From NCBI GenBank assembly GCA_963576735.1, contig OY755177.1:4588001-4652000 (forward strand): a stretch of 64,000 bases of DNA, written 5' to 3'. The DNA comes from Bedellia somnulentella. Taxonomy: Eukaryota > Arthropoda > Insecta > Lepidoptera > Bedelliidae. The stretch's first letter is position 1; every line of letters starts with the position of its first letter. Below the pieces are notes generated by a model, which saw only the letters and a list, made by a program, of their open reading frames with translations, ran no database searches and had not been told where the DNA came from. Both the position numbers and the translations under genes were made by a program. Shown one piece after another: positions 53,429 to 63,783 of the stretch.

Positions 53429-55225
53429 AGTTTCACACTCAATAGTTCACATATGAATAACACAAGTTCACGTTTATTATCTTGCCGGTCTACTTCGGAT
53501 TTATTGACGATAAGAAAAGCAGCGATAGTAAGTAAGTGTAGTTGTATCTTTATCGATTGAAAGACTAACACTTTGGACTTATTGTGAGCGCAAGCGGCGC
53601 GCACGTGGATTGCGTAAGAATGATATTGAATACTGTCCAAGTGGGTACTGCCCGGACATCATAATATCACCATCGCGATATTTCTTACGCACAAAAAACA
53701 AGCGAAACAGCTAATTTTACAACAGGTTATGTTTATTCTTTACGCTAATATATTGAATATTGTTATGGAATGGAAAGATGTTGTTTTAGACAAATTCACG
53801 AATAGATATTTAACTGTTTCTTTTTAGAATTTTCCTATGATACCTATGATAACATGTTTTGAATATAAGACATTGTTATTATTAACGTTCTTTTTCCTGA
53901 CCTTAGATATTTCAATTAATCTCACCAAAATTTTCCTGTAATAAGTTACTTACAAAATATTCAATTTAAATAGGAAATGAAATCATATAGGCTAGTCAGT
54001 ATAAAACTTTGAGTTAATCAAAGTTTGAAGGTATCGTTTATAGAACCTGACCATTTTAGTCAGCTTTCTTTCAAAGACACATAATTTTTCAAATCACTTA
54101 TATTCTTATCTCTTACAAAATACTATATTCAAATTGGAAATTATCCAAATTAGTCACTTTGAAGTTAAATTTTGTTTGAGAACGCCAGGCTTTTAATGTC
54201 TAGCAATTTGTCGCATCAGATCACATGAAACGACTCTTATTAGGCAGGCGTTCGTTTGGCGAATCATTTTGTTTCCAACTTATTAAATAGGAAAAAATAC
54301 CGAAAATGGCTAATTTTATGCTATTTTGATTCTCAATAAACTCTACAGCATCAAATCTTACGTTTATGTGTGTCATTCGATGTTTACGAACAGCCTACGT
54401 CAACGTTAACTTTTATCTAATTTGCTTGATAAACGTGTAAAAGCTAAACTGTGAGGGTTACATTTTACGAGGCAGTTAAACTCTTATTATGGTTTAACTT
54501 CGCGATCGTAACTAACACAATAATTGTTCCATCGGGCTTTATTACTACCTAGGATCGAATACTTTAAACAAGAGAAACTTTTCGGGCAATATGTACGCCT
54601 AAAATTAATGTACCGGCAATAATACAGTACGTCGTTTTAGTGTATAAAGTTGTCGGAGTAACGACTGTGAATAAGTGGTATGTTTTACTTAATACTTGTA
54701 CAAGATTCACTAGATTATATTTATTAGACTAGAAGTAAGGGTGTCGAGCATTTCGAAAGTACGAGTAATCCCTACTACTTGTGTAAGAACTCTGCAACTG
54801 TATAAACGCAATTGGGCCGTTACAAAGCCGATGAGCCCAATATTCCAGTCACACTGTAAATACTCTCCACAAGTTCGTGTTAATTCTTCGATTTAGTGAT
54901 GTTTTCATTGCTTATTCACAGAGGATTCAAAAAGATTATAATTTTAGCTATTATGTAATTACACTCATACTAGACCGACTAATAATGCTGAATCATTTAT
55001 CATTACATTTCAAGGTCTTTTAATATCTGGCAGAGGTCGCTGGCTACATCAATGACTAATTAACGGTAACCGGATTTAGCGCAACTGACACGATATTAAT
55101 ATTTTTTCTAAACAAAATAACTTGAAAATGTAGTTCTTAGTTAAAGTTGTTCTTACAACACAATAAGTCAATACTAAGTAAAGTACCTAATCAGTCAGTA
55201 CCGCGTTGACCGTTGATAAAACAGG
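53429..55225. other. intergenic space between the divergent dehydrogenase genes
   Basis: About 1.8 kb with no gene or recognised repeat; it must hold the promoters of both genes. Just upstream of gene 2 lies 'taatcagtcagtacc' (55189-55203), with two TCAGT words of the insect initiator type, 26-35 bases before the ATG. No TATA box is obvious. Confidence 0.5.
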
Positions 55226-56188
55226 ATGTTATTTTCGTTTATATGCGTCAATATTATCTTTGCTGTGCTCATAAAGCTGTATGCGAAATTGTCAACTAAA
55301 ATGTGTGAAAGCAGCAAGCATTTAGTTGGAAAAGTGGCTATAGTTACTGGTGCAAACGCCGGCATTGGATATGAAACCGCAAAGAATTTAGCCGAAAGGG
55401 GCGCGAAGGTTATTCTAGCGTGCCGAGACCCACAGCGCGCGAACGATGCTAAAAACAAAATAATTTCTGAAACCGGTAACACCGATGTTCACTTCAAACA
55501 AGTAGATCTCGCATCATTCCGATCTATTAGAGAATTTGCTGAAGATGTTCTAAAAACAGAACCACGGATTGATATTTTAATAAACAACGCTGGTGCTATT
55601 GGATTAGGAAACAACAAATCTGAGGATGGACTTCTAGTTGGAATGCAGATCAATTATTTTGGACCGTTTCTTCTTACAAATTTACTCCTTCCTTTAATAA
55701 AATCTTCGGCCCCAAGTAGAATTGTTAATGTTTCCTCCGTCCTTTACACTCGTGGAAAGATTGACTTAAGCAATTTAAATATGGAAAAAGAGACAGATAA
55801 ATCGTACAGTGATTTCAAAGTTTATTGCAATAGCAAACTCTGCAATGTTCTTATGACTGTTGAGTTAAGCCGACAATTGGAAGGGACTGGTGTAACCGTT
55901 AACGTATTAAATCCTGGAGCAGTAGAAACTGATATAGGAAAAAATCTGAAAAACCCAATTTATAGGCATGGATTGAAAATTATAATGAAATTGTTTTACA
56001 AAACAGCACGTGATGGTGCTCAAACCTCCATATATTTAGCTGTATCTCCGGAGGTAGAAAATGTAACTGGGTGTTATTTTAGTGATTGTAGAGAGAAAAG
56101 TTTGACTGAAACTGGAAAAGACAAAGAACTGGCTCGTAAACTGTGGGAGGAGTCAGTGAGATTAGTAAAATTAGACAAAACTAACTAA
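55226..56188 (+). CDS. short-chain dehydrogenase, retinol dehydrogenase 11/12/13-like (2)
   Basis: 320 residues, single exon, starting at the ATG at 55226. Paralogue of the 52472-53428 gene, with the same N-terminal anchor (LFSFICVNIIFAVLI, about 2-16). TGANAGIG at 41-48, ACRDPQRA at about 65-72, NNAG at 120-123, VNVSS at about 167-171, Tyr200 and Lys204 in YCNSK. The four extra residues before the catalytic Tyr come from a small insertion (MEKETDKSYSD). The tail YLAVSPEVENVTGCYFSDC matches the same group. All catalytic positions are present, so both copies should be active oxidoreductases. The lack of introns in both suggests duplication of an intronless ancestor and not independent retrocopying; there is no poly-A tract at the 3' ends. 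Confidence 0.94.
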   Translation: MLFSFICVNIIFAVLIKLYAKLSTKMCESSKHLVGKVAIVTGANAGIGYETAKNLAERGAKVILACRDPQRANDAKNKIISETGNTDVHFKQVDLASFRSIREFAEDVLKTEPRIDILINNAGAIGLGNNKSEDGLLVGMQINYFGPFLLTNLLLPLIKSSAPSRIVNVSSVLYTRGKIDLSNLNMEKETDKSYSDFKVYCNSKLCNVLMTVELSRQLEGTGVTVNVLNPGAVETDIGKNLKNPIYRHGLKIIMKLFYKTARDGAQTSIYLAVSPEVENVTGCYFSDCREKSLTETGKDKELARKLWEESVRLVKLDKTN

Positions 56189-56206
56189 ATTAAGAATTTT
56201 TATTTC

Positions 56207-56212
56207 AATAAA
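56207..56212 (+). promoter_or_regulatory. polyadenylation signal of dehydrogenase 2
   Basis: AATAAA, 18 bases after the stop. A second possible signal lies at about 56258. Confidence 0.7.
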
Positions 56213-56601
56213 TAGTTATTATGTTACAGATATGGCATGTTTTTATTTACTTGGTTAATAAATAATATTAAAAGTAAGGTTGAATTAATAACCGATCCGA
56301 TATATTTGATTGGCACATTGAAAACTTTTACATTAAGGTTAATCCCTTCTTTATCGGATAAATGTATTATCTAATGTATTACACATTTATATATTGTTAT
56401 CACTTAGATTATATCGAAAGTTTCTGCTTTTATTCATGGTAATAAAATAATCAAACTCTTGTACGTACATAGCAGGTTTGAGAGGGTTCAAAAAAAAAAT
56501 AAAAAAGAAAGAGGGTGATAAAATAATAGTATAGTGATGATACAAAGTTAACAATCATAGATTAAATATATACTTACAAACCCTTAAACGACCACAAGAG
56601 T
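56213..56601. other. no gene seen
   Basis: AT-rich flank downstream of dehydrogenase 2. Confidence 0.45.
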
Positions 56602-56612
56602 TATAAAGGGCT

Positions 56613-56965
56613 TAAAGACTCAAACGTTTACACCTAATGTCCCCAAAGGGGTTGGCAGAGGTACTAATACTTCTAAACATCACGTGATATTGTCACCTGG
56701 TGTTCAGAGTACCCACGTTTTGCTAGGACAGTGTACTTACGTGATAGGGGGCGGACTATCGCCATTCTGTACGAATACACTGTCTGTCACTTGACTAAGT
56801 AGAACTCAGCCTGTGGGTTTCCTCACGATATTTTCTCTTACCGTCAACAACTATGATAAATTAACCACACATATGTCTCCAGAAGAGACAAATTGGTGTG
56901 ACCCGAGATAGAACACTAGTCGTCTGCACGATAAGCGGTGTTCTACCCACTGACCTATCACGTCG
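56613..56965 (-). mobile_element. SINE-B copy
   Basis: Reversed. Flanked by an 11-bp duplication tataaagggct (56602-56612 and 56966-56976). The head is shortened around 56900. A SINE-A has landed 25 bases further on. Confidence 0.93.
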
Positions 56966-56990
56966 TATAAAGGGCTAATCATGATAATTC

Positions 56991-57273
56991 TGCTGTGTAG
57001 TGTCGGCTTAGAATAGCACTACCCCATTTCAGCCGGTGGGTGTACGTAAGAAACGACTAACGGTATTGGGGCTTTTAAGGGATTTTTGGGCGATGCGGTT
57101 GGAGACCCATCACCACCACCACCACCACCACCACAAGATTCATCATCAACAACCTTTATTTTACCATCTTTTCCCCACTGAACTTCCAAAAGTGGCTGAG
57201 GAATTTCTGTTTCCTTAGCTCTGGCTACCCCTACTAGGGATTTATAGCCGTGAGTATGTGTATGTATGTATGT
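56991..57273 (+). mobile_element. SINE-A copy with trinucleotide expansion
   Basis: Flanked by a perfect 10-bp duplication atgataattc (56981-56990 and 57274-57283). A (cac)n run at 57111-57133 enlarges the 'cccatcaccaacaac' site, so this copy is longer than its relatives. Short frames that read as poly-His or poly-Gly here are artefacts. Confidence 0.95.
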
Positions 57274-57455
57274 ATGATAATTCCTCACCAGCCAAAAGAC
57301 GATATAGAGTACTCTCCCAAATATATCTAAAAAGCCAATCCTACGCTGTTTTTATTCATCAGCTTCCTACATCATTTAAACGTCGGGTCACCTTGTGGGA
57401 TTAAACGGTGATACTATTTAAAACCTAGATCGTGTTTTTTACATCTCAAGCATTA

Positions 57456-57650
57456 CGACAGCAGTGGTCGAGTGGCTAGGTAGACACCTATCCAGCTAGA
57501 CAGCTGCTCGGTTCGGAGGTTGCGGGTTCGATCCCCGCTAACAGCATCATTTATGTGATGAGGATAAATAGTTGTTTCTTGGTCTTGGGTGTTATTTATG
57601 TTTGTATTATATAAATTATGTTTTTTTTTAATTTTGTATCATATATGGAG
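57456..57650 (+). mobile_element. SINE-D, tRNA-derived
   Basis: Head 'cagcagtggtcgagtggcta' (A box) and 'ttgcgggttcgatccccgct' (B box and T arm), with a long variable region between. It is followed by 'gtgatgaggataaatagt' and 'ttcttggtcttgggtgtt', an ending seen in lepidopteran SINEs. A single copy in this window. Confidence 0.72.
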
Positions 57651-57734
57651 AGCCTGTATTATTACAATATTTTTTCTATTTTGTTCTGAAATTCTTGTTG
57701 AACATGTTAATTTTCAACCACCTAGAGTTTCGGA

Positions 57735-57815
57735 CATAAATGGCTGCGACTCATGGACAGACAGACAAACATTAAGAATGCCATTGAAAACCATTACACT
57801 ATGAAACCCTAAAAA
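57735..57815 (+). repeat. repeat E 3' fragment
   Basis: A short 'gacagacagacaaac' run and 'ctatgaaaccctaaaaat', the decayed end of the repeat seen at 41.1 kb. Confidence 0.5.
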
Positions 57816-57867
57816 TGATACAATTAAGTATAATAAACGTCATTTAAATCTTTTTGTTCATGAAAAC

Positions 57868-57945
57868 CTCAGAGCGAAGGGGGCGTATACCCGAGGTCGC
57901 GGGTTCGATTCCCACCTGTGTCGAAATTTTCCTTTCCTTTATTTA
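57868..57945 (+). mobile_element. SINE-C fragment
   Basis: 'gcgaagggggcgtatacccg', then 'aggtcgcgggttcgattccc', then 'tgtgtcgaaattttcc'. It corresponds to the anticodon-side half and tail of the 2.6 kb copy; the A box is lost. Confidence 0.8.
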
Positions 57946-58511
57946 TTCTTTATTTATTATAATAAACGTCCTCAGACAACCTCGTTTATAGGTGGTAGGT
58001 TAGATGGTTGGTGGTAGTAGGGTAGAACTTTGACAGCTATTACATGTACAACCACTATCTAAAACTGCATTTTAGAATTTTAGTTAGAGCAAGTTCTATC
58101 TGCCTACACGTAGCCAACTTCAAATGGGTGTACCAAAAAGTATTTATTGCTATTTATTATTATTTATTGCTAGATTATTGCTATAGCTTCTGCAGATCTT
58201 CAATAGTAACCAGAGGAAACCCACTTTTTATATAGAATATATATATCCAGAATATATAAATAATATTGCTTGCTTCACCATCCATACATACATACACATA
58301 CTCACAGTTACAAATCAAAAAGGGTAGAAAATTTTGGATTGGGATTTTGGAAGGAAGGAACATTTGTTCGGCACAATACCTACGTTTCTTCATTCATGAT
58401 AGGTACTAAATAGATTAATATGAAATAAAAAAATTAAACCGGTTGAGTGCGAGTCTACTCGCGCTCAAACGATTATAAAGAATAAAATATTTTCATTAGG
58501 TGATGAATTAT
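57946..58511. other. no gene; small repeat scraps
   Basis: 58281-58325 looks like a decayed reversed SINE-A end ('acatactcacagttac'). 58437-58470 resembles the opening of repeat E ('gttgagtgcgagtctactcg'). Confidence 0.4.
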
Positions 58512-58712
58512 TGCCGTGTAGTGGCGGCTTAGAACGCCACTACCCTTTATTAAGTGGATTTTGGGCGATCCGGTTGGCATCACCAACGATGCTTTATTTC
58601 TACCGTCTTTTCCCCTATCAACTTCCAAATGTGGTTGTGTAGTTTGTAGCTCTAAAGCTCTGGCCACCCTTTATGGAACTTATGGCCGTGAGTCTATGTT
58701 TGTATGTATGAA
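58512..58712 (+). mobile_element. SINE-A copy, divergent subset with deletions
   Basis: 'tgccgtgtagtggcggctta' to 'ggccgtgagtctatgtttg'. The 'gggtgtcgtaagaggcgac' segment is deleted. Confidence 0.87.
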
Positions 58713-58724
58713 ATAAAAACACGA

Positions 58725-59019
58725 TTTTCGCAAATCCCAAAATTCTAAGTTCAAGGGATGTAACCTGTAGACGTTTACAATTCCTTGCGAGTTTCGAAAA
58801 TTTTAGAAATTTGCGGCATAGATGGCTGTATTTTCTGATTGCGTTCGCTTAGAAGTATATTCACAGCTCCAAGGGACAGTATATAAATTTTAGTGCAATA
58901 CTTTCTCGCGTTTATGAGAAAAAAAGGTCTTAACAGATAGACGGACGACCGACGAATGGACTATGGATAACAAAGCGATCCTACAAGAATTCCGTCTTTA
59001 ACTTGCAGGGTACGGAACC
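58725..59019 (+). repeat. repeat E-like fragment interrupted by SINE-A
   Basis: Ends at 'cttgcagggtacggaacc' (59002-59019) and resumes after the SINE at 'tacggaaccctaaaaaat' (59238-59255). The interior ('agacggacgaccgacgaatg') has the decayed microsatellite. Confidence 0.65.
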
Positions 59020-59237
59020 GTGAACCGGAATTTGCTGATGGGTGTACGTAAGAGGCTACTAACGGTATTGGGGCTTTAAAGGGATTTTTGGGCGATGTGG
59101 TCGGAGACCCATCACCAACAACCTTTATTCCACCATCTTTTCCCCGCGCAACTTCCAAAAGTGGCTGAGGAACTTCTGATACCCTAGCTCTGGCTACCCC
59201 TTTAAGGGATTCATAGCCGTGAGTATATGTATGTATG
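59020..59237 (+). mobile_element. SINE-A copy, 5'-truncated
   Basis: Inserted into repeat E with a 9-bp duplication tacggaacc (59011-59019 and 59238-59246). It starts near the 'gggtgtacgtaagag' block, so about 40 bases of the 5' end are missing, as expected for incomplete reverse transcription. Confidence 0.93.
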
Positions 59238-59522
59238 TACGGAACCCTAAAAAATAAGTAGCGGTTTCATTCCCAAAAAGACGAGTGAAACATAAGCGGT
59301 TGTCAAAAGTTCCTCACAACATTGGCCCTCTCGTAGAGGAGAATATTTTAGGAACTTAATAACTGGATGTGAAAAGTGCATAGAATTGACATGCGTCTAG
59401 TTTCAGACAAGTTGAACTGGAAGTTGTATCTTTAAATGTAGAACTCCCACGAGGATCGTCTAAAAATTGGATTCAAACAATTATATAAAGAATTAATAAT
59501 CATATTTGTAATACCGGTAAAA

Positions 59523-59785
59523 TTGCTGTGTAGTGTTGGCTTAGAATGTCACTACCCTTTTATACCCACGGGTGTCGTAAGAGGCGACTAAAGGTATGAG
59601 GCTTTTTTAAGTTGTTTTTGGGTGATGCGGTTGGAGACCCATCGACAACGATACTTTATTTATTATATTTACTATCTTCTCCCTATCAACTTCCAAATGT
59701 GGCTGAAGAGTTTCTAGCTCTAAAGCTCTGGCTACGGAGCTACCCCTTTTTTGGGATTTATATCCGTGAGTATATTTATGTATTC
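59523..59785 (+). mobile_element. SINE-A copy, divergent subset
   Basis: 'tgctgtgtagtgttggctta' to 'tccgtgagtatatttatgt'. A small duplication of 'ctctggctac/ggagctaccc' lies near 59735. Confidence 0.9.
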
Positions 59786-60064
59786 GTAATAACCTGGGTA
59801 GCTTGATGAGAAGCTTTAGAAGTCTTGAATTGAGTCTTAGTTTAACTACGTTGTTTTGCTAACCAATTCTTTGTAGTTATTTTTTTCATTCGAAGAAACT
59901 GACCTGCCTGGTTCACTCATGACTTTTCAGTTCATTTAATTATATTTTTTGTTCATAATCAATAGTTATATTTGAAACAAAATGAATTAAAACGTAAAGC
60001 TATAAAATGGATACAGTTATTTAGGTTCACATTACTTTTCATTTACTCAAACTCAAAACTCTCT
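59786..60064. other. no gene seen
   Basis: AT-rich, unassigned. Confidence 0.4.
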
Positions 60065-60262
60065 CAAACTCAACGTTCACACCGTAAATCCCTGAAGAGG
60101 TAACAGAGGTACAAACATCACTTGACATTTTCATTACCTAGTTGTCGGAGTAACTAAGCTTATGTTTATTTTCTAATAGGGGGCCTGCTTTGTTTTTGTA
60201 AATATTCTGTCGCATAATTAAGTACAACTCAGCCACGCTTTTCCTTGATAAATTTATCACAC
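60065..60262 (-). mobile_element. SINE-B copy, degenerate
   Basis: 'caacgttcacaccgtaaatc', 'taacagaggtacaaacatca' and 'agtacaactcagccacg' in the reversed order. Large internal losses. Confidence 0.7.
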
Positions 60263-60317
60263 CAGAAAAATCACGTCTACAAATCCACTGCCCACTTCTA
60301 ATATGCTAGATAATTCT

Positions 60318-60609
60318 GTTCAGAGAATGCGTTCTGACACCTATCAGTTAGTCATAATAAAGTCAACATAAAGCGCTGACATAACCTTGTAATAGCGCAG
60401 TATAGATTTAGAAAAATATTGTTTACCAAGTTATATGACATTCAGTTTGGCACAAAGTTATAACATTAATTGATTATTGTTGTTTCAATGCTCATTGTTA
60501 AAACGGTAAACAACCAGCAAAAATATTTTTATCGTAACTACAACGCCATTACAAAGTTACCTCGTTAGTTCAATCGCGACGTGTCAGGTCAGGACCGCAT
60601 TCTCTGAAC
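60318..60609. mobile_element. MITE, 292 bp
   Basis: The ends GTTCAGAGAATGCG are exact inverted repeats (left 60318-60331; right complement ending 60609), with imperfect continuation (left 'ttctgacac', right read inwards 'gtcctgacctgacac'). No clear target duplication and no coding capacity. Confidence 0.65.
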
Positions 60610-60691
60610 GGCCGAACTATAAAATCATATTTTACTATAATCATGCATGTGTGTAGAAGAGCTGTGTAAGCTGTATAAGAGTGTTAAAGAA

Positions 60692-60719
60692 ATTTTTGGG
60701 TGATGTGTCTGGAGACCCA
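60692..60719 (+). mobile_element. SINE-A scrap
   Basis: 'tttttgggtgatgtgtctgg' then 'agaccca', the middle of SINE-A only, next to the hAT-like element. Confidence 0.6.
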
Positions 60720-61159
60720 GGTACATAACCTCACAACTAGGGAATGCAATCTCGATCTCGCGAGATCTCGTAATTTTTTAGCGAGATTGATCTCGGACGA
60801 AAAAAGGGCGAGATCTCGCGAGTTTAACGAGATTGCACTAGAGCATAAAAAAAAATATTCGAAGCGCGGGCTGACGCGAACGGAGTTACAATCTGTCAGG
60901 TTCGTTCGGTGCACGTGCGGTGGCGGCTTGGGGTAGTGGTCGAGGGCCGGACGTAGCGTCTCTCAGATTCGTTCGTACATGTAATTGGCCGAAAATTTTG
61001 CGGGCATGCGGCTTCATCAGCGCGCATTAGATTTGTTTACTAATAGTTGTTAATACTGTTGTCAACTTAACTTACATATTAAGTTTCATTTCTTTGCCTT
61101 ACCTTTTTTTTGTTTATTATAAAAGAACTGTTTTATTATCAACTAGTGTTTCCATAAGG

Positions 61160-61315
61160 AACATACAAACCGACAGACAGACAGACAGACAAAAATTTTA
61201 CTGATTGCATTTTTGGCATCAGTATCGATCATTAATCACCCCCTGATAGTTATTTTGAAAATATATTTCATGTACAGAATTGACCTCTCTACAGATTTAT
61301 TATAAGTATAGATAA
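61160..61315 (-). repeat. dispersed repeat with (acag)n run, second copy
   Basis: Reverse complement of 1275-1440, from the 'gacagacagacagacagac' run to 'cagatttattataagtata'. Confidence 0.75.
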
Positions 61316-61425
61316 AAGATTCTTTTTTTTATTCAAGAAGAGAAGACTGGTTGTTTCTTTTCTTTGATAGAAACGTACATCAAAGGTTTGTTAAGAAATT
61401 ATAGACCGATACGTCATACAATATA

Positions 61426-62266
61426 CAGGGTGTCCCAAGAAATAGTGTCCAAGGACACGTGGGGGGCCCATTGCCTGGCCGCCACGGTCTCCCGACTTAA
61501 ACCCCATCGATTTCTTCGTTTGGAGGTATTATAAAGAATTAGTTTACGCCAAGGATATCAGAAACATAGCGAAACTACGATACGAACAAAACTAAGACAA
61601 GCAGAAGAAACAATAAAAAGCAACAGGGTAGCGTTCTTACGACTAAAAGAAAATTTTTCAAGGCGATGTAGAATTTGTATCGAGCAGAAAGGGCGACATT
61701 TCGATAACTTTTTGTGATTTAATAGTAAACAATCAATAATAATTTTTTTTTAGTTTTATTCGACCCAATCTTTTAATTAAGTTTTTTCGACTTACTGTGT
61801 TTTAAACATTTTTTCAAGTATGAAGTCTTGGAGATAGCTCAATCAAATTTACATGGCAAATAGCTGACAAAATTGGCAAGTTTTCAAAAATAATTTTGGA
61901 GACATTTTTGGGTTTTTTTTTTTTTTAAATCGTTTCAAAAGAAATCTTTAATTTAAACATTTTAACAAACTTAGGATTCAAAATTTTTTTAATGGCTTAA
62001 TAGTAGCATATCGGCTCACAATTGCTTTTGTTTTTGCAAGTGCTATTGTTCACCTATTTCTGAAAAAAAATCAAGCTTGTATCTCAACAATTGATGTCCC
62101 TGTGACCAATAATGTCAAATAAGCCAAGGTTTAACAAAAAAATATGAAAAAAATCATATCTCGAAAACTACAAAAAGTCGCAGAACATACATGGGGGTAA
62201 TTCGGGTACCCCTAGGGGTATTCTGTCCTTGGACTTCCGCTTGTCACTATTTCTTGGGACACCCTG
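61426..62266 (+). mobile_element. Tc1/mariner-superfamily relic with perfect ends
   Basis: 841 bp between TA dinucleotides (61424-61425 and 62267-62268). The ends read CAGGGTGTCCCAAGAAATAG in both directions. The 5' two thirds of the transposase gene is deleted. The remaining interior is AT-rich. Confidence 0.88.
61470..61717 (+). pseudogene. C-terminal transposase fragment
   Basis: 61470-61595 reads a segment with WPPRSPDLNPIDFFVW and KELVYAKDIRNIAKLR, then stops. The next frame reads to 61717 with RLKENFSRRCRICIEQKG and ends in TGA. This is the end of a Tc1/mariner-type transposase, including the last catalytic acidic residue (PIDFF), with one frame change near 61595. No start and no earlier catalytic residues. 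Confidence 0.82.
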
Positions 62267-63099
62267 TAAAAAGACTAACCCACCAAAAACTTTCTGTAAA
62301 AAACTAGCCAATTCTCGATAGAGCTGCTTGTTTATCTCTAAAAAGTAATGAAATCTAAAAATAAGTGGAACCACGTCTAAGGTTCCTTACTGCGACTTCA
62401 CGACTTCTCAAATCTTTAAAATAAACGAAAAAACTATTAAATGTGTAAATAAATACGCTACCGGGATTTAAAATACAGCCAGCGCCATCTAGTGACGAGT
62501 AGTGGTACTAATGCTAAATAACGTGAGCGAAGCCGCGGCTGAGTGCTAGTACATAAATAATAATAATTATTGGACTGAATATTTTTATTTTTAAAGTAGA
62601 AAACGGTTAATCGACTACTATTCCTCGTAAATACGCTTATTATAGTTTGGCAGAGCTCTTATTATGTTTTCTCATCAGCGTCACCAGGTAGTCCAGATCT
62701 TCCATAAACCTTGTCCTGATAGTTTTTTCTTTATGTGGGCGTTTAAATTTACCTCTGTACCAAATTTCAGCTCTCTAGGTCTATGGGAAGTACTAGTTCT
62801 ATTTTGATGATCAGTGAGTCAGTCAGTGTCGAAAATGCGAAACTTTGCATTAGCTTAACTTCGGAATTAATTGATCTACCGACTTGAAATTTTGGATTTC
62901 AAGTAAGTGATTACGAATTTCTAGGTGGCTAAAATTTCAGCGTTTTAATCTTATCCAGAGGTTTCTAATGGGGCCCTGAAAATGTGGCAAAGCGGTTCCA
63001 GAAAAGGATGGTACGGCAGTGTTTGCTTCGCGCTCGACTTGGCGGGGGCACTGCCGTGCCCGCCGATTAAAAAAAATCGTGAATATATATTTTTTATTA

Positions 63100-63318
63100 A
63101 TGGAAGGTAATGTGAGTAGAAGACGACCACGGAGGACACACCTAGACCAAATAGTGCTAGTGTGCTCAAAAAGACCGGCGTCCGAAGTATGAAGAATAAA
63201 AGAGCATGTATGAGAAGAATGATGAATGTAACAGAAGCAAGAGAAATTTGCCTGGATCGTACAAAGTGGCGATCTATAGTCTCTGCCTACCCCAATGGTA
63301 ACAATGGGCGTAAGTACA
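63100..63318 (+). mobile_element. LINE-F 3' fragment
   Basis: 'ggaaggtaatgtgagtagaa' through 'gcgtccgaagtatgaagaat' to 'caatgggcgtaagtacaag'. The tatg tail is decayed. Confidence 0.82.
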
Positions 63319-63539
63319 AGTAAGGAAGTAATTTTTATTAAATTATTCCTAATTCATTCAACTATTGTGATGGTTTGCAAAAAAAAAACACAATACTGCC
63401 AATCTCGCTAGATCCCGAAATTGGCGAGATAGCGCGAGATTGGCAGTCTCAACTCGCGGATCTCGCTTGAACTCCTATCTCGCGAGATTTGCATCCCCTA
63501 CACACAACACAATTTCTTCTCTAGACTTCGAAAAATAAC

Positions 63540-63612
63540 TAAAAATTTCTGTTCTGAAGCTCTGGCTGCCGCTGCGCGGCTGAGGATCTATAGCCGCGAG
63601 TATATGTATGTA
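63540..63612 (+). mobile_element. SINE-A 3' end
   Basis: 'tctgaagctctggctgccg' to 'agccgcgagtatatgtatg'. It is followed directly by the body of another copy. Confidence 0.8.
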
Positions 63613-63783
63613 ACGACTAAGAGTATCGGGGCTTTAAAAAAAACATGGGCGATGCGGTTGGAAACCCACCATCAAAAACCTTTACTTTGCAATCTTTTCC
63701 CTTCTCAACTTCCAAAAGTAGCTCAGGAATTTCTTATTCCGAAGCTCTGGCTACCCCTCCTTGGGATTTATAGTCGTAAGCAA
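63613..63783 (+). mobile_element. SINE-A copy, 5'-truncated
   Basis: Starts 'cgactaagagtatcggggct' and ends 'gggatttatagtcgtaag'. It sits tail to body behind the previous fragment, so either a tandem insertion or an internal deletion. Confidence 0.85.

Larger units (their letters stand above)
60738..63500. mobile_element. hAT-like non-autonomous element, 2.76 kb
   Basis: Left end 'tagggaatgcaatctcg', right end read inwards 'taggggatgcaaatctcg'. Flanking 8-mers ctcacaac (60730-60737) and cacacaac (63501-63508) differ by one base, fitting an hAT 8-bp target duplication. Both subterminal regions are full of 'atctcgcgagat' palindromes (60752-60835 and 63390-63490). No transposase frame is present. 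The interior carries a Tc1/mariner relic, a LINE-F tail and a TCTG repeat, so it has served as a landing site. Confidence 0.75.

Noticed and set aside
60684..60936. two overlapping ORFs on opposite strands
   Set aside because: Generated by the 'ctcgcgagatctcg' palindromes at the hAT-like element's left end.
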